Positions 10,601 to 19,263 of a stretch of 64,000 bases of DNA are shown piece after piece. Made by a program: the position numbers and the translations under genes. The notes beneath the pieces were generated by a model. That model did no database searches, was not told where the DNA came from, and saw only the letters and a list, made by a program, of their open reading frames with translations. Location: the NCBI RefSeq assembly GCF_009933135.1, contig NZ_MAEH01000012.1, positions 124,001 to 188,000 of the forward strand, written 5' to 3'. The stretch's first letter is position 1. The number at the start of each line of letters is the position of its first letter. This DNA comes from Candidatus Enterococcus leclercqii (GTDB lineage Bacteria > Bacillota > Bacilli > Lactobacillales > Enterococcaceae).

Positions 10601-10798
10601 ATGAAAATACGGATCCTACCCTACTTGTATTATTTGTTGTTCGCTGCGCTGGCTCTGCTCCTGATTTATCAACTGGTCACAAAAGGAGAGATTGGTTGGG
10701 ACCCAGTATTCATGACACTAGCCATCGCGTCTGCCATTGCCTTTGTCCACTACATGCTGATTTTGACCCGTTCTAAAAAAGGCCCTTCAGAAGATTGA
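10601..10798 (+). CDS. Small two-helix membrane protein, function unknown
   Basis: A 65-residue protein starting MKIRILPYLYYLLF with two hydrophobic segments (about residues 7-23 and 36-54) separated by a short loop containing KGEIGWD, and a basic/acidic tail. AAAGGAG at 10586-10592 fits the ATG at 10601 better than the GTG nine bases upstream. It has its own transcription unit between two terminators. I do not recognise a family. Confidence 0.65.
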   Translation: MKIRILPYLYYLLFAALALLLIYQLVTKGEIGWDPVFMTLAIASAIAFVHYMLILTRSKKGPSED

Positions 10799-10830
10799 TT
10801 GTCAGCTTTTAAATGACCTTATACCAAACA

Positions 10831-10880
10831 AAAACGTCTCAGTACCGCTTGTTGAAAGCTTGCGGTACTGAGACGTTTTA
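10831..10880. terminator. Bidirectional terminator between the small membrane gene and manA
   Basis: Perfect 18-bp inverted repeat (10831-10848 with 10862-10879), A-rich on one side and T-rich on the other, serving the convergent genes. Confidence 0.92.
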
Positions 10881-10901
10881 TTTACTGTTCAGAAGCTCTG
10901 T

Positions 10902-11855
10902 TTACTCTTTAGTGCCTGGTTCAGAAGCGATAATATCGCAATCACCTTCTACTCGCCATTGGCTGATGCCGTTTGGAATGATACAGCTGGTTCCTTTGGC
11001 CATGTCATAGCTCTTGTTGTCTACAATCAGCTTGCCAAAGCCATCAATCACAGTCATTAGCGTATAAGCCGCGCCAGCTTTCAAATCCAATGAACCACGG
11101 ACTTGCCATTCGTAGACGTTAAAGAAATCAGTCTTCAAATAAGTCACAACAGCTGACGAACCGTGTTTCACTTCAGTCACATTGGTTTCTGGTGTCAGCG
11201 CTGGAACGGTGGTAACATCGATTGACTGTTGGATATGCAATTCCCGCGGATTGCCCTGATCGTCTGTTCGATCATAGTCGTAGACCCGATAAGTCGTATC
11301 AGAACTTTGTTGAGTCTCTAAAATCATGATTCCTTTGCCAATCGCGTGGATTGTTCCTGATGGTACATAGTAGAAATCACCTTTTTTAACAGGTACTCTC
11401 GTCAACAAATCATCCCAACGACCGTCATTGATCATTTCTGCCAATTCTTCTCGGGTTTGGGCATGATGACCATAAATAATCTCTGCTCCTGGTTCAGCAT
11501 CGATGATATACCAACATTCTGTTTTACCAAGCTCACCTTCGTGTTTCAAGCCGTAAGTATCATCTGGATGGACTTGGACAGAAAGATCATCTTCCGCATC
11601 CAAAATCTTAATCAACAGCGGGAAGACCGGCTCTGATTGATGCCCAAAAAGTTCTTGATGATTTTTCCATAGATCATCCAGCTGTTTGCCGGCAAACTCA
11701 CCATTCTCCACCACACTAACACCGTGGGGATGCGCCGAAATCGCCCAATCCTCACCAATTTTGTCAGAGGGCAATTCAAAATTGAAGACTGTATGCAGTT
11801 TATTTCCGCCCCAAATCTTCTCTTGGAAAACAGGTTTCATAAATAATGGTTCCAT
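10902..11855 (-). CDS. manA: Mannose-6-phosphate isomerase, class I
   Basis: Interconverts mannose 6-phosphate and fructose 6-phosphate in the cytoplasm. The 317-residue cupin protein has the zinc ligands His96 (QVHPDD), Glu113 (KTECWY) and His170 (PSGTIHAIG), followed by the RVYDYDR segment, all as in the Firmicutes ManA group. GAAAGGAG precedes the ATG. A TATAAT-like -10 lies at the upstream edge (near 11925-11930 on the minus strand). Transcribed alone. Confidence 0.95.
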   Translation of the reverse strand: MEPLFMKPVFQEKIWGGNKLHTVFNFELPSDKIGEDWAISAHPHGVSVVENGEFAGKQLDDLWKNHQELFGHQSEPVFPLLIKILDAEDDLSVQVHPDDTYGLKHEGELGKTECWYIIDAEPGAEIIYGHHAQTREELAEMINDGRWDDLLTRVPVKKGDFYYVPSGTIHAIGKGIMILETQQSSDTTYRVYDYDRTDDQGNPRELHIQQSIDVTTVPALTPETNVTEVKHGSSAVVTYLKTDFFNVYEWQVRGSLDLKAGAAYTLMTVIDGFGKLIVDNKSYDMAKGTSCIIPNGISQWRVEGDCDIIASEPGTKE

Positions 11856-11941
11856 ATACGTAGAAAGCTCCTTTCAAATTCGTCCTGAAAGATCCAGGAC
11901 GCAAACGTTTTAATCACGATCGAAGATATTATAACATTTTT

Positions 11942-12976
11942 TTACGACTCTGCACCCCGTTCTTTTTGGTACACATCAATAAGTTCATCCCGCTCTTTCA
12001 AGTAAACTTCTCGACGGTCTGTCGGATGAACGCGATTGCTCAAAAACACGAAAGCCTCTCCAACGGCGACATCAATTAATAAAAAAGTACCGGTATAGCC
12101 AGTATGAAACAAAGCAGGTGTTGCCTTCTTTGATGCACCTGGGCGCAAGTCCCACCCCAGGCTACGATGGCCAAGACCACTAGGCGTCTGGTCTTGTTGC
12201 AGCAGTGCCACTGTCTCCGGTTGTAAATACGATCGCCCATCCGCTGCTCTTCCGTGGGCTAAAAGCATCCGACAAAAAATCAACAAATCTTCGACATCCG
12301 TGAAAAGCCCAGCATTTCCGGCATGTGCTCCTAAAATTCTCGCTTTGGGATCATGCGTTACTCCCCGCAACACTTGATTTTTTGATAGTCGCTCAGTTGG
12401 CACGATATCTGTCAGCTCCCCTTTTTCGGGAAGAAATCCGCTATGGTCCATCCCCAAAGGCACCAATACTTCTTGACGAAAGACCTCAATTACCGGCCGC
12501 TGATAAAGTTCTTCCAGCATAAATCCCAATAAAATTGTCCCCGCATCAGTATATTGCACCACTTGTCCCAAGCTACTCCCTGGTTCTAGTGCCAGGTATG
12601 CCTCGCGTAAGTCCTCTGCTGACAAACGATCTCTATTTGCAATCCACGTCCGAATATCCGAGGTATGGGTCAGCAGATGTCGAAGTGTGATTCTTTGATT
12701 CTTAAATGCCGGAAGATATCGTTGCAAAGGGTGATCCCAATCGATAGCCCCTGCCTCCCAAAGCTTAAGCAACACTGTCGTCGTACAGACAACTTTCGTC
12801 AGAGAAGCGACATCAAAACGTTTGTTAGGCGTCATTTTTTCTTCCGTTGGAAACACCTGGGCTAGCCCTTGAGCTTTTACCTCTTCTCCTTGCTGATTAA
12901 TAAAACCATATACCACGCCGGGATAGATACCACTTAGACGTTTAGTCATAATCAGTTGTTGTGTTTGTTTATACAA
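11942..12976 (-). CDS. Serine hydrolase, beta-lactamase class C/EstB-like family
   Basis: A 344-residue protein of the AmpC/penicillin-binding fold. The nucleophile motif is SLTK (near residue 58-61), the Tyr motif appears as YTD (near 142), and the third motif as HTGYTG (near 289), so all three active-site elements are present with family-typical variation. There is no signal peptide or anchor, which argues for a cytoplasmic esterase or peptidase rather than a cell-wall enzyme. Start is taken at TTG 12976 because GAGG is eight bases upstream; the next Met (MTKRLSG) is possible. Confidence 0.82.
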   Translation of the reverse strand: MYKQTQQLIMTKRLSGIYPGVVYGFINQQGEEVKAQGLAQVFPTEEKMTPNKRFDVASLTKVVCTTTVLLKLWEAGAIDWDHPLQRYLPAFKNQRITLRHLLTHTSDIRTWIANRDRLSAEDLREAYLALEPGSSLGQVVQYTDAGTILLGFMLEELYQRPVIEVFRQEVLVPLGMDHSGFLPEKGELTDIVPTERLSKNQVLRGVTHDPKARILGAHAGNAGLFTDVEDLLIFCRMLLAHGRAADGRSYLQPETVALLQQDQTPSGLGHRSLGWDLRPGASKKATPALFHTGYTGTFLLIDVAVGEAFVFLSNRVHPTDRREVYLKERDELIDVYQKERGAES

Positions 12977-13077
12977 AAGACCGTCCTCTTTCCTTCTTTA
13001 TTAAAAATCGACCACTTTCTTTGTTCTCATCTTTTACACCACTGCCACTATCTCAAATTCCACAGTTTCAAAAATGA

Positions 13078-13107
13078 GGCAGCACAAATAAACTGCTGCC
13101 GTTTTTT
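13078..13107 (-). terminator. Hairpin after the VOC gene
   Basis: GGCAGCA / TGCTGCC stem; T-rich on both sides. Likely terminates the VOC gene on the minus strand. Confidence 0.6.
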
Positions 13108-13124
13108 CGACAACAGTTTACTGA

Positions 13125-13955
13125 TTATTTTTTTCTGACGAACCACCATTCAAGACCAGTAGGATCGTAAACAGTCACGATGCTTCCTCGTTTATCTTTA
13201 TAAAAGCTTTGTCCTAGAGCTTCCAAATGAGTAGCCAGCGCCTCAAGATCTTCCTGACTGAGACGGAATTTTAGAAAGTCCAGTCCTAGAACTTTATCTG
13301 TCGGCAACTCTACTGTACCACCACGGGCTTCAGTAAGGCCAATGTGAAATAACCCTTCATTAAGCACATGGATGCCAGCTGTTTCGTCTCGTACTTCAAA
13401 TCCCAACACCTCCGCTAAAAAGCGGCTTTCATCTTCTAACACAGCAGTATTTAGATGAAGCTTATCAAAAAAGACACAATCAGACAGCACTGGAAACTCT
13501 CCCGCTGCTTTTGCCAATAACTTTTTGCGGTTCAACGGCTCAGGCTTACCTGACACCGGCTGTTGATTTGCACCGTAGTACAACTCTAACTGATTGCCTT
13601 CGGGATCCTCTAGCAAGATACCCATCACACCTTCGTCATATAAGGCATCAATGATGGGCCAACCAGCCCCTTCAATCCGACTTAGAACATCCGCCATTTC
13701 TCCTTCAGACGGAATCACCAAACAGATTCGGCGCAGTTTTTTTACCTCGCCGAAATAGTCTTCTGCCCGCGGACTTTCTTCCAGCCAGAGACTTTCGTTT
13801 TTGTTTTTACTATTGCCCATGATGGCTAATTCATTTTCTTCTCGCTTCAGAGTAAAGCCAATGACATCACGGTAAAACTGGATCATCGCATCTCGGTTTT
13901 TTACTCGGATTGCAACTGTTTCAAGCTGCGTTTCTTTCCCCAATTTGAATTTCAA
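13125..13955 (-). CDS. Two-domain glyoxalase/VOC superfamily protein
   Basis: About 276 residues made of two tandem vicinal-oxygen-chelate modules. The first begins LETVAIRVKNRDAMIQFYRD and ends EGNQLELYYG; the second contains LHLNTAVLEDESRFLAEVLGF and ends DPTGLEWWF. The pattern resembles catechol 2,3-dioxygenase-like/CatE proteins of Firmicutes. A full metal triad cannot be confirmed by eye, so catalysis is uncertain. Start chosen at TTG 13955 (KFKLGKETQLET) using AGAGGGG upstream; an ATG at 13982 lacks a ribosome site. Confidence 0.78.
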   Translation of the reverse strand: MKFKLGKETQLETVAIRVKNRDAMIQFYRDVIGFTLKREENELAIMGNSKNKNESLWLEESPRAEDYFGEVKKLRRICLVIPSEGEMADVLSRIEGAGWPIIDALYDEGVMGILLEDPEGNQLELYYGANQQPVSGKPEPLNRKKLLAKAAGEFPVLSDCVFFDKLHLNTAVLEDESRFLAEVLGFEVRDETAGIHVLNEGLFHIGLTEARGGTVELPTDKVLGLDFLKFRLSQEDLEALATHLEALGQSFYKDKRGSIVTVYDPTGLEWWFVRKK

Positions 13956-14114
13956 GTTCTCCACGCCCCTCTTCTTTTTCATTTTACTGAGAAAAGGGCA
14001 ATCCGGCAACTTTTAACCCTTGTTATCCGAAAGCTGTTACCAATAAAAATGCCACAGTAAAATAACTTTGAAACTTAGACATCTTACCACCTATTCAAAG
14101 CTGTCGTAACCTGC

Positions 14115-14525
14115 TTACATACTACTTAATTCGAAGACCACCGTATCCTTGTCATTGAGAACGTAATCTTTTGCTCCTACAGTCGCTTCGGCTCCATTAA
14201 CAGTGTACATCCAGTATTTTCCAGCCGTTTCGTCTTGGGATTTTCCATCAATTTCGGTGATAAACCCTTTATCATCTTTGATTTCAAAGCTGTCTTTTAG
14301 TGCATCAAACACCGAAGTTCCCACGGGCACTTGGATATTTTTTTCAACCAGCTGTTTTCCATCTTCTTTAATTTCAATCGTCACTAGTAGTTTTTGTGCT
14401 TCACTGGTAGTCGTCGTCCCTGCCTGGGAAGTATCTGCCATCTGCTTATCATTCCCGGTACTACAAGCGCTCAATACGCCACCCATAATCAAGCTGGATA
14501 CTGCAATTAGCCATTTTTTCTTCAT
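14115..14525 (-). CDS. Lipoprotein with DUF4430 domain
   Basis: A 136-residue secreted lipoprotein: signal peptide of about 20 residues ending in the lipobox LSAC, a Thr/Ser-rich linker, then a DUF4430 domain with VPVGTSVFDALKDSF and the C-terminal YWMYTVNGAEATVGAKDYVLNDKD-type block (cut here for length). DUF4430 resembles the cobalamin-binding beta domain of intrinsic factor and often accompanies ECF cobalamin uptake, but no such transporter is nearby. Function unassigned. Confidence 0.82.
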   Translation of the reverse strand: MKKKWLIAVSSLIMGGVLSACSTGNDKQMADTSQAGTTTTSEAQKLLVTIEIKEDGKQLVEKNIQVPVGTSVFDALKDSFEIKDDKGFITEIDGKSQDETAGKYWMYTVNGAEATVGAKDYVLNDKDTVVFELSSM

Positions 14526-14809
14526 TTTATTGCCGCCCCCTTTTTGCTAATTGTACCGAAAAGTGCTGCCGCTGAACAGACAAGCAATCAAAAAGATACG
14601 ACGATTTATTTTTCTACGATCATTGATGAGCTAAAATTGTCAGCACAAAGCTCCCTTCTTAAAGATATTTCATCTCGTAATTTCACGAGGTGGACACAGA
14701 CTTACCGAATATTTCACAACTGCTAAATCCCTTTTACCCTTTGCTTGTGATATAATATTCTAATTACAAGAACTTTTTTATTTGCAAAAAACAGCAAGGT
14801 GGCCCGCCT

Positions 14810-15328
14810 ATGAAACCGATTATTAAAGAAACACTCAAAAAAAAACAGGGAATCGACAAAGCACTCTACTTTTTATACGCCTATAAAGAATACTTTATCG
14901 GTATTTTAGTCGCATTTGCCATCCTTCTTTTTGTCTATTTTGGTTACGCTTCACGAACAGAAGTAATCCTTGATGTTAAGATCATGACTGAAAGTAATCA
15001 AGATGCCGGCATATCTCTGGAAATGGAGAAAGCGTACAACGATCTATTAAAACCAGCAGGTAAAGAAAAAGTCCAAGTCGATATCTCTAATCTAGATGAT
15101 CCACAATCACAGCAAGTTTTCGCCAATCAACTTGCCGCCAGAGAAATAGATATCATTTGGATGCAGGAATCCTATGTTGCTGACTTTATTGCCCGCTACG
15201 ATAACGATGATATTACTGCATCTGATCTGTCTTTTGAAAAAGACGGCATCACCTATGTCGCTCGAATCATCCCCAAAGCACCGCATCAGGAGGCTATCAA
15301 AAAAGTGATGGCACTCTATCGTAAATAA
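14810..15328 (+). CDS. Single-span membrane protein with extracytoplasmic domain, unknown function
   Basis: 172 residues: a basic N-terminus (KKKQGIDKALYFLYAYKEY), one transmembrane helix at about residues 29-48, and an outward domain of about 120 residues that mentions features of a truncated solute-binding fold (QVFANQLAAREIDIIWM). AAGGTGG precedes the ATG. The gene is monocistronic with its own terminator. I do not recognise a named family; homologues are likely confined to enterococci. Confidence 0.75.
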   Translation: MKPIIKETLKKKQGIDKALYFLYAYKEYFIGILVAFAILLFVYFGYASRTEVILDVKIMTESNQDAGISLEMEKAYNDLLKPAGKEKVQVDISNLDDPQSQQVFANQLAAREIDIIWMQESYVADFIARYDNDDITASDLSFEKDGITYVARIIPKAPHQEAIKKVMALYRK

Positions 15329-15348
15329 GCCACATACATTTAGCCACA

Positions 15349-15396
15349 AAAAACCAGCCACTTCCTGAGCATATTTCTCGGTAGTGGCTGGTTTTT
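15349..15396. terminator. Bidirectional terminator
   Basis: AAAACCAGCCACT pairs with AGTGGCTGGTTTT; between convergent genes at 15328 and 15407. Confidence 0.88.
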
Positions 15397-15406
15397 CGAC
15401 TCTTTT

Positions 15407-16435
15407 TTATGACCCTAGAGGTATTCGTTGCAACTCTTGTGGAAGTGCCAATCCAGCAACAAAACGCTGTTTGAACTTCAGGAATTCTTCTAAATCCATC
15501 AAGATATGATACAGCCGCGCTTTACTTAAAAACTCTTCTCTGGAGCCTGGCAAGTTTTCTTCTTGGATCTGCAAAATCAACTGATCCAATTTGGCCAACT
15601 GACTTTCTGGAGCATCCATCTTTGGCAGATGATCGATAATATCGTCCAAAAAGCCAGCGATAATCTGTGAATCACTTTGAAATACGCGGATTTTTTTCAT
15701 TTCGTAGTGTAGATTATGGAGAACACTACACTGTTGCAGACGCATTTCAAAATAATCAACATAGTAATTATCCATGTTCGGTAGCCGGTTTTGCTGATAT
15801 TGAAAGGCCGATTTGGTATGCAAAAGAATATTTTTTTCCAATTGAATAATATCTTCCCATACTTGATTGTTTACTTCCGGATCCTTTAAATATTCCGAAA
15901 GCTTCATAAAAATCGCACGCATTTTCGCTTCAGTAAGCGCTGCGGCCTGATCCAAGTAGCGCTTTTGACTTTCATAATTTTGAAAGTAGTTTGCCAAAAC
16001 GGCAATCAGCAAACCAATTAGCAAAAGCATTAACTCATTGAGTACCAGTTCAGAAGTAATATTTTGCTCAGGGTTACGAAGAAAATGACTGACAAAAACT
16101 GCATTGACTGAAAGCGTCGTCAGCAAACTGCGCAGACTCAAAAAGAAAGTCACAATCACCATCACGATTCCATAACCAATCCATTCCGGTCCAACTAGCA
16201 AATGGATCACCCAGCACAACACCACCGTCGCAAAAAAGGTCGCAATGCGATTCACTCCCAGTCGAAAGGTCTCCGTCTTAGTACCGGCGATAGTCAATAA
16301 GGTGATAATCCCAGCAGATGAAGAAGACTCCAATTGCAACAGCTCTGCCAAATAAATCGAAACAGCACTACCAATACCAATCTTCAATGCATAAAAAAGG
16401 TGATTACTAATGGTCCAACGTCGTAAAAAGTTCAT
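15407..16435 (-). CDS. Aromatic acid exporter family (ArAE_1) membrane protein
   Basis: 342 residues in two parts: an N-terminal membrane block of about six helices starting MNFLRRWTISNHLFYALKIG, and a C-terminal cytoplasmic helical domain from about residue 150 (YLDQAAALTEAKMRAIF onward). This is the Firmicutes DUF939/ArAE_1 plus ArAE_1_C arrangement, related to efflux of aromatic carboxylates, with substrate unproven. GGAGG lies nine bases before ATG 16435, so the longer reading to 16483 is rejected. Confidence 0.82.
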   Translation of the reverse strand: MNFLRRWTISNHLFYALKIGIGSAVSIYLAELLQLESSSSAGIITLLTIAGTKTETFRLGVNRIATFFATVVLCWVIHLLVGPEWIGYGIVMVIVTFFLSLRSLLTTLSVNAVFVSHFLRNPEQNITSELVLNELMLLLIGLLIAVLANYFQNYESQKRYLDQAAALTEAKMRAIFMKLSEYLKDPEVNNQVWEDIIQLEKNILLHTKSAFQYQQNRLPNMDNYYVDYFEMRLQQCSVLHNLHYEMKKIRVFQSDSQIIAGFLDDIIDHLPKMDAPESQLAKLDQLILQIQEENLPGSREEFLSKARLYHILMDLEEFLKFKQRFVAGLALPQELQRIPLGS

Positions 16436-16596
16436 ACAAAAAGGCCTCCATTTCTTTGGGGGTCTGCAAAAGGGACAAAGCAACTGATTGATTTCTCATT
16501 ATACTTCTAGTTTACACGATTTTTTTGCTCATTAAAAGATTTTTGTAAAACGCTTTCTTTTTCTGCATTTTCCTGCATGCAGCTTCCTACCAAAAT

Positions 16597-16640
16597 AAAA
16601 AGAGATACCTTCGTCAAGTAACGAGTCGGTATCCCTTTTG
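16597..16640 (-). terminator. Terminator of the sugar-import operon
   Basis: GGGATACC / GGTATCTC stem followed on the minus strand by a T-run, immediately after the YesL gene. Confidence 0.75.
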
Positions 16641-16651
16641 ACAAATTGCCC

Positions 16652-17320
16652 TTATGAAACTTGCGTCTGTTTATGCAGCAAGCCGCAATTCAAATAAATC
16701 AGCCCTAAAAACAAAGCGGGGGTCAACAGCCAGCCAAATTGTGGCTTCAGCAACATCAAGCCAATCATGGCAACAAACAAGACCGTATTCAGCAGTGAAA
16801 AATACCATTTTTTAAAGGTGTAGAATGCAGCAATTCGCAAGACATCCTTAACCCCGGAATTTGGATTGCGCACTTGAAAATACCAGCAATTTAAGCTGAG
16901 GGCAGTCGTCAAAATTCCTAGTAGTAAAAAGAAAGGCACTACCCATTGACCATTTGGCAGCGAGGCAAAAAACAAGATATCTGTAAGGGAAACTAAAATT
17001 CCGAACCAGCCAATCAACCAATAAAGCAAGCCCCGGGCAGCAAACTGCCGGTAAGCGCGGAAATAAAAGACAACAGGCTCGACATCCCCTTGTTCTTTGA
17101 ACTCATTTAGCAGTGCCAACAACGCCATCAGTGCTGGCCCGGCAAACAATCCACATATGAAAAATGCCGGCAGATTGCGGACATCAATGGCTAACAATAG
17201 CCCAGCAGCCGTAAACGGCAGTGCCGCCAAAAGTGTGCACAGATTGCCTATCAATAAAATGTACGCCCAACGAAACATTTTCATATAGATATTGTCTTCA
17301 AACTTCGGTCTGCGAAACAT
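16652..17320 (-). CDS. yesL: YesL family (DUF624) membrane protein
   Basis: 222 residues with about five hydrophobic helices. YesL/DUF624 proteins are small membrane proteins almost always encoded next to carbohydrate ABC importers and polysaccharide lyase or hydrolase genes in Firmicutes; their biochemical role is not known. Here it is the last gene of the operon running from 22212 to 16652, about 47 bases after the MalG-like permease. Confidence 0.82.
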   Translation of the reverse strand: MFRRPKFEDNIYMKMFRWAYILLIGNLCTLLAALPFTAAGLLLAIDVRNLPAFFICGLFAGPALMALLALLNEFKEQGDVEPVVFYFRAYRQFAARGLLYWLIGWFGILVSLTDILFFASLPNGQWVVPFFLLLGILTTALSLNCWYFQVRNPNSGVKDVLRIAAFYTFKKWYFSLLNTVLFVAMIGLMLLKPQFGWLLTPALFLGLIYLNCGLLHKQTQVS

Positions 17321-17367
17321 TGTCTTTCCTTCTTTCCTGGTCTTTACCGATAAACCAATAAGCTCCT

Positions 17368-18222
17368 TTATTCTTTCATCCCTGAAGTGGCAATACCTTC
17401 TACGAAATACTTTTGCATTGACAAGAACAAAAGGGCTACCGGCAAAATTGAAACGACTGATGCCGCCATAATCAGCGCGTACTCAGCATCGTAGAGACCA
17501 ACGAACATTTTCAGTCCCAGCTGGATCGTCTTGTTTTCCGTGGAAGACAGATAGATAAATGGTCCCATATAATCGTTCCAAGTATTGACAAATGTGATGA
17601 TTGTTAAAGAAGCAATCGCCGGTTTTGTCAAAGGCAACATGATTCGTCGATAGATTCCCCACTCAGAAAGGCCGTCAATCCGGGCGCTTTCACAAAGAGA
17701 GTCGGGGATACTGCTATAATACTGCTTCATCAAGAAAACACCGAATGCACTAAAGGCTTGCAACAATACCAGTGAAAGCAATTTGTCCGTAAGGTGCAGA
17801 TGACGCATCATGATAAATTGTGGAATCATATAAGATTGCCACGGCACTGCGATAGTTCCGATATAAGCCAGAAATAAAACATCCCGGCCCTTAAACTGCA
17901 TTTTTGAGAATCCATAAGCGGCAAAACTAGAAGTAAACAGTTGAATCAAAGTGATGGCGACACTTAAGATAGCCGTATTTTTGAAAAAGGTCATCAACGG
18001 AATACGATCCCAAATGGCACTATAATTTTCCGGATGCCAAGTTTTAGGAATCCATTGAATAGGAACGGAAAAGACTTCGTTATTTGTTTTGAAGGATGAT
18101 GAGATCATCCAGAAAAACGGGATCAGAGTAAAGAGTGCCAACAGCGTCAGCAGGATAAATGTGATCGCTTTCCCCACTTTAAACCCGGATTGAGATTTTG
18201 GTTTTGAAACATGCGCTTCCAT
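17368..18222 (-). CDS. Carbohydrate ABC transporter permease, MalG type
   Basis: 284 residues, six transmembrane helices, with the inner-membrane MetI fold. The EAA loop that docks the ATPase is visible as CESARIDGLSEWGIYRRIMLP near residue 185 (EAA-G pattern). The start MEAHVSKPK at 18222 follows GGAGGAG; a longer reading would overlap the upstream gene. Partner of the MalF-type permease 11 bases upstream and of the binding protein at 19264. No ATP-binding subunit is encoded in the cluster, so a shared MsmK-like ATPase is presumably used. Confidence 0.9.
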   Translation of the reverse strand: MEAHVSKPKSQSGFKVGKAITFILLTLLALFTLIPFFWMISSSFKTNNEVFSVPIQWIPKTWHPENYSAIWDRIPLMTFFKNTAILSVAITLIQLFTSSFAAYGFSKMQFKGRDVLFLAYIGTIAVPWQSYMIPQFIMMRHLHLTDKLLSLVLLQAFSAFGVFLMKQYYSSIPDSLCESARIDGLSEWGIYRRIMLPLTKPAIASLTIITFVNTWNDYMGPFIYLSSTENKTIQLGLKMFVGLYDAEYALIMAASVVSILPVALLFLSMQKYFVEGIATSGMKE

Positions 18223-18233
18223 TGTGCTCCTCC

Positions 18234-19136
18234 TCACGCGTTTGAATTTCTGCTTTCCCATTTGAACTGGATCACAGTGACGCCTAATACAATCACAAAC
18301 AATACCAGCGAGATGGCTGAAGCATAACCGAAGTTAAATTTCTTAAAGGCTTCATTATAGATCTGATATACCAAGACGTTGGTTGCCCGTCCAGGACCGC
18401 CATCGGTCATTACCTGCACTAGGTCAAATACTTTGAAACAGTTGATTACCAACATGATTGTCACAAAGAAGGTCGTTGGTCGCAAAGATGGAATCGTGAC
18501 ATTCAAAAACTGTTTCCATTTGCCCGCACCATCCATTGAAGCTGCTTCGTACAATTCCTTTGGTATACTTTGCAGACCAGCCAGATACAAAATCATGTAA
18601 TAGCCCATGCCTCGCCAAACAGACACGATAATGATCGCAAACAATGCCCAGTGAGAACTAGAAGTCCAACCTGGAGGGTTTTCGATAAAGTGTCGCAAGA
18701 AGCCATTGATTGGTCCCATAGTCGGATGAAACAGCATGTTCCAAACGACGGCAATCGCAACCAGCGAAGTTACGTAAGGGAAGAAAAAGGCTGTCCGGAA
18801 AAATTTCATTCCTCGGATCTTCTGATTCAGCAAAATAGCCAAGGTCAACGAGCAAATCAAAGTCAGCGGTACGACCCCGAAGGCATATAAAAAGGTGTTT
18901 TTCAATGAGATTTGAAATGTCGTATCACTCAACATTTTGGTAAAGTTTTTAATTCCAACAAATTCCGGTGTCGTAAAAGAATCCCACTTCATAAAAGCCA
19001 AAATCAATGAGAATACTACTGGAATCAGTGTGAAAATGAAAAATCCGATAAAATTCGGTGCAATAAACGAATAGGCAGTCAGCGTATTTTTACGTTTCAA
19101 GCTTTTCGATTTTTTGCTTTTCTGTACATTCTCCAT
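18234..19136 (-). CDS. Carbohydrate ABC transporter permease, MalF type
   Basis: 300 residues. Basic N-terminus (KSKKSKSLKRKN), then six membrane helices; the EAA loop reads YEAASMDGAGKWKQFLNVTIP near residue 196. Length and start SYFIAPN-type motif (AYSFIAPNFIGFFIF) are typical of CUT1-family permeases that import oligosaccharides. Forms the heterodimeric channel with the MalG-like protein. Confidence 0.9.
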   Translation of the reverse strand: MENVQKSKKSKSLKRKNTLTAYSFIAPNFIGFFIFTLIPVVFSLILAFMKWDSFTTPEFVGIKNFTKMLSDTTFQISLKNTFLYAFGVVPLTLICSLTLAILLNQKIRGMKFFRTAFFFPYVTSLVAIAVVWNMLFHPTMGPINGFLRHFIENPPGWTSSSHWALFAIIIVSVWRGMGYYMILYLAGLQSIPKELYEAASMDGAGKWKQFLNVTIPSLRPTTFFVTIMLVINCFKVFDLVQVMTDGGPGRATNVLVYQIYNEAFKKFNFGYASAISLVLFVIVLGVTVIQFKWESRNSNA

Positions 19137-19222
19137 ACATACTCCTGTTCAAGATACTTCCTACCATCTTCAGGAAATATCCTCAACAGGCCCTCCCTTC
19201 TTTTTGAGGCGATTAAAGATCA

Positions 19223-19254
19223 CGCCCGGTTTCAGATGACCCGAAACCGGGGCG
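19223..19254 (-). repeat. Stable intercistronic hairpin between binding-protein and permease genes
   Basis: CGCCCGGTTTC (19223-19233) pairs with GAAACCGGGGCG (19243-19254) and has no T-run. It lies 10-40 bases after the binding-protein stop. It resembles the mRNA-stabilising or expression-damping elements that keep binding protein in excess over permeases. Confidence 0.65.
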
Positions 19255-19263
19255 CGAACAGAC

